Assembly (NCBI RefSeq): GCF_000716605.1
Contig: NZ_JNXE01000007.1
Coordinates: 62,001 to 126,000, forward strand
DNA: 64,000 nucleotides
Direction: 5' to 3'
From: Streptomyces sp. NRRL F-525
GTDB taxonomy: Bacteria; Actinomycetota; Actinomycetes; Streptomycetales; Streptomycetaceae
Made by a program: the position numbers and the translations under genes. The notes under the pieces are model-generated. The model was not told the origin of the DNA, ran no database searches, and saw only the letters and a program-made list of their open reading frames with translations. Below, piece after piece: positions 60,717 to 64,000 of the stretch (positions are counted from its first letter, which is position 1; each line of letters opens with the position of its first letter).

Positions 60717-61661
60717 GTGACCGAAGTGCTGAAAGCTCCCCTCATCCTCGAATTTCCCTTCACCCGTTCCCTCGGGCCCGTTCAGAGCGCGTTTCTCACC
60801 GGGCTGCGCGAGTGTGTTGTCCTCGGGGTGGAGACCGGTGACGGGCGGACCCTTGTCCCTCCCGTCGAGTACGACCCCGTCACCGCCGAGGAGATCCGTG
60901 ATCTCGTCGAGGTCGGGGCCACCGGCACGGTCACCACCTGGGCCTGGAACCATGAACCCCGGCGCGGTCAGCCGCTCGACACCCCCTTTGCCTGGGTGCT
61001 GGTTCGCCTCGACGGCGCCGACACCGCCCTCCTGCATGCCCTCGACGCTCCCGGCCCCGACGCCGTGCACACGGGCATGCGCGTCCGTGTCCGCTGGGCC
61101 GAGGAACGTACCGGTGCCATCACGGACATCGCCTGCTTCGAACCGTACGACGGCGAAGACGACCGTCAACTCGCCGCGCACAGTGGTGAGTTCGAGGACA
61201 TGGTGACCGGCATCGTGGCGCCCGCGCGCCTCGACTACGTCTACACGCCCGGCCGTGCCCAGACCGACTACATCCGCGCCCTCTCCGAACAACGGACCGT
61301 CGGCGAACGCTGCCCCTCCTGCCGCAAGGTGTATGTCCCGCCGAGGGGTGCGTGTCCCACATGTGGGGTCGCCACAGCGGAACATGTCGAAGTGGGTCCG
61401 CGGGGCACAGTGACCACGTTCTGCATCGTCAACATCAAGGCGAAGAACCTCGACATCGAGGTGCCGTACGTCTACGCGCACATCGCCCTGGACGGCGCCG
61501 ACCTCGCGCTGCACGGCCGTATCGGCGGGATGCCGTACGACCAGGTGCGCATGGGGCTGCGGGTCGAGGCGGTGTGGAGTGAGGGCGGCCGTTATCCGGA
61601 CCACTACCGGCCGACCGGCGAGCCCGACGCGGACTACGACGTCTACAAGGAGCTGCTGTGA
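60717..61661 (+). CDS. Double DUF35 (OB-fold, ChsH2-like) protein
   Basis: 314 residues from GTG 60717 (TAGGAG upstream). Two tandem DUF35 units: the first OB-fold (about 70-140, GTVTTWAWNHEPRRGQP) has lost its zinc-ribbon Cys residues; the second unit has an intact ribbon (GERCPSCRKVYVPPRGACPTCG) and OB-fold (GTVTTFCIVNIKAKN). In mycobacterial steroid catabolism DUF35 domains pair with the thiolase-like Ltp2 to form an aldolase. Here two Ltp-like genes follow, the first one base-overlapping, so a complex is likely. Confidence 0.85.
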   Translation: MTEVLKAPLILEFPFTRSLGPVQSAFLTGLRECVVLGVETGDGRTLVPPVEYDPVTAEEIRDLVEVGATGTVTTWAWNHEPRRGQPLDTPFAWVLVRLDGADTALLHALDAPGPDAVHTGMRVRVRWAEERTGAITDIACFEPYDGEDDRQLAAHSGEFEDMVTGIVAPARLDYVYTPGRAQTDYIRALSEQRTVGERCPSCRKVYVPPRGACPTCGVATAEHVEVGPRGTVTTFCIVNIKAKNLDIEVPYVYAHIALDGADLALHGRIGGMPYDQVRMGLRVEAVWSEGGRYPDHYRPTGEPDADYDVYKELL

Positions 61662-62721
61662 TGTCAGGAGACGCCACACCGCGGGAGATCGCCGTCGTCG
61701 CCTTCGCGCAGACCGACCACCGGCGCACCACCGACGAGCTCTCCGAGGTGGAGATGCTGATGCCGGTCCTGCACGGCGTCCTCGAACAGACCGGCCTGAA
61801 GACCGCCGACATCGGCTTCACCTGCTCCGGCTCCAGCGACTACCTCGCCGGCCGCGCCTTCTCCTTCACCCTCGCCCTCGACGGCGTCGGTGCCTGGCCG
61901 CCGATCTCCGAGTCGCACGTCGAGATGGACGGCGCCTGGGCGCTCTATGAGGCCTGGGTCAAACTCGTCACCGGCGACGCCGACACCGCGCTCGTGTACT
62001 CGTACGGCAAGTCGTCCCCCGGCTCCGTACGCGGCGTCCTGACCCGGCAGTTGGACCCGTACTACGTCGCCCCGTTGTGGCCGGACTCCGTCGCCCTGGC
62101 CGCCCTCCAGGCCCAGGCCCTCATCGACGCGGGCGACACCGACGAACCCGCCCTCGCCGCCGTCGCGGCCCGCAGCCGGACCGACGCGAGCGCCAACTCC
62201 CATGCACAGGTGCGGGGTTCGGTACCGCAGGGCGACTATGTCGTACGACCGCTGCGTACCGGCGACTGTCCGCCGGTCGGTGACGGTGCCGCCGCCGTGA
62301 TCCTCGCGGCGGGGGATCGAGCTCGCGAGCTGTGCGAACGGCCCGCGTGGATCAGGGGGATCGACCATCGCATCGAGGCACATGGGCTGGGCGTACGGGA
62401 GTTGACCGACTCGCCGTCGACGCGGCTCGCCGCCGAGAAGGCCGGGGTCTTCGAACGGCCCGTCGACACCGCCGAGTTGCACGCGCCGTTCACCGCTCAG
62501 GAGGTCGTCCTGCGGAAGGCGCTGCGCCTCGGTGACGACGTGCGGGTCAACCCGTCCGGAGGTGCCCTCGCCGCGAACCCCGTCATGGCCGCCGGGCTCA
62601 TCCGCATCGGTGAGGCCGCCGCCCGTATCCACCGGGGTGAGTCCGACCGGGCCCTCGCCCACGCCACCTCCGGTCCCTGTCTGCAGCAGAACCTGGTCGC
62701 CGTACTCGAAGGGGATCCGCG

Positions 62722-62725
<4 letters not shown>
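61661..62725 (+). CDS. Thiolase-fold lipid-transfer protein, no catalytic Cys
   Basis: 354 residues from ATG 61661; the A is shared with the previous TGA. The thiolase-like layout is seen in VAFAQTDHRRTTDELSEVEML and the C-terminal NPSGGALAANPVMAAGLIRIGEA and HATSGPCLQQN blocks. At the place where thiolases have the CASG nucleophile the sequence reads ESHVEMDGAW, so no nucleophilic Cys is present. This is the pattern of Ltp-type proteins used in retro-aldol side-chain cleavage with DUF35 partners rather than thiolysis. ATGA overlap with the next gene. Confidence 0.85.
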
Positions 62726-63888
<1,163 letters not shown>

Positions 63889-63913
63889 AAGGTCCCCCTC
63901 ACGTGGCCTGTTG

Positions 63914-63923
63914 GCATCAGAAA
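63914..63923. promoter_or_regulatory. Half-site of the 17-bp palindrome
   Basis: GCATCAGAAA is identical to the right half and flank of the operator at 46465-46481 (46474-46483). The left half is not preserved. It lies 48 bp upstream of the partial gene starting at 63971. Confidence 0.35.
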
Positions 63924-63970
63924 CCGATCGCTAGGCTGGCCGCGGACGACGAATCGGGAGGAGCACGGAC

Positions 63971-64000
63971 GTGGCCGAGAGCACCATCCAGCAGCACCCG
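63971..64000 (+). CDS. Start of a gene cut by the window edge
   Basis: GTG 63971 follows GGGAGGAG at 63956-63963 with seven-base spacing and opens VAESTIQQHP before the sequence ends. Ribosome-binding site and spacing are good. The product cannot be named from ten residues. Confidence 0.55.
   Translation, partial: MAESTIQQHP

Overview
The window is very GC-rich, has strong third-position GC bias, many GTG starts, dense 4-bp stop/start overlaps and a few TTA codons. This points to the chromosome of a Streptomyces or close relative. Two intergenic elements (near 41.9 kb and 60.6 kb) match a repeat family I recall as common in Streptomyces chromosomes. No tRNA, rRNA, CRISPR array, transposase or integrase was recognised.

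Region 1 (0.4-8.2 kb) is a compact, tightly coupled operon and the most unusual part. It holds two KAS III enzymes, an SDR reductase, an AfsA-type hot-dog protein, a long acyl-CoA oxidase, a stand-alone acyl carrier protein and a KAS II. Together they look like a self-contained small type II fatty-acid/polyketide assembly line with an oxidative (desaturating) step, or a route to a butyrolactone/butenolide-like signal. Four of these genes and the following HTH regulator (8.4-9.6 kb) carry TTA codons, so bldA dependence is likely. The first KAS III ends in a roughly 190-residue nested repeat tail.

Region 2 (9.6-16.4 kb) is envelope-related: a membrane protein, a DAO-type flavin oxidase, an L,D-transpeptidase lipoprotein, a small secreted four-Cys protein, a DacB/PBP4 carboxypeptidase and a DUF1206 membrane protein. 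Region 3 (16.4-22.2 kb) is a stress module: a SigB/SigF-family sigma factor, a small protein, RsbQ and RsbP homologues, an RsbV-like STAS protein, a convergent MEDS/HATPase (RsbW-like) protein, then a PRC-barrel protein and a tiny hydrophobic protein.

Region 4 (22.2-37.3 kb) is mixed: secreted Ig-like protein, RpiB-type isomerase, a GH59 galactosidase with ricin lectin modules behind a LacI-type operator, RibD/DHFR-like reductase, MgtC, two hydrolases, a PPOX flavoprotein, two GNATs, an EcsC protein, SulP transporter and PPK2. Region 5 (37.4-46.2 kb) has a 13-Cys copper-storage-like protein, an acyl-CoA dehydrogenase behind a KstR-type site, a Ser/Thr kinase with TPRs, a phytoene-desaturase-like oxidoreductase with a methyltransferase, an Lrp/LysE divergent pair and a PaaI-like thioesterase.

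Region 6 (46.4-64 kb) is acyl-CoA catabolism that resembles actinobacterial steroid side-chain/ring degradation: nitronate-monooxygenase (IpdC-like), three FadD-type ligases, PaaK, an enoyl-CoA hydratase, a double DUF35 protein and two thiolase-fold Ltp proteins lacking the nucleophilic Cys. A shared 17-bp palindrome lies in front of the nitronate-monooxygenase operon and between the divergent fadD/echA genes, with a half-site at the right edge. The window ends at the start of another gene.
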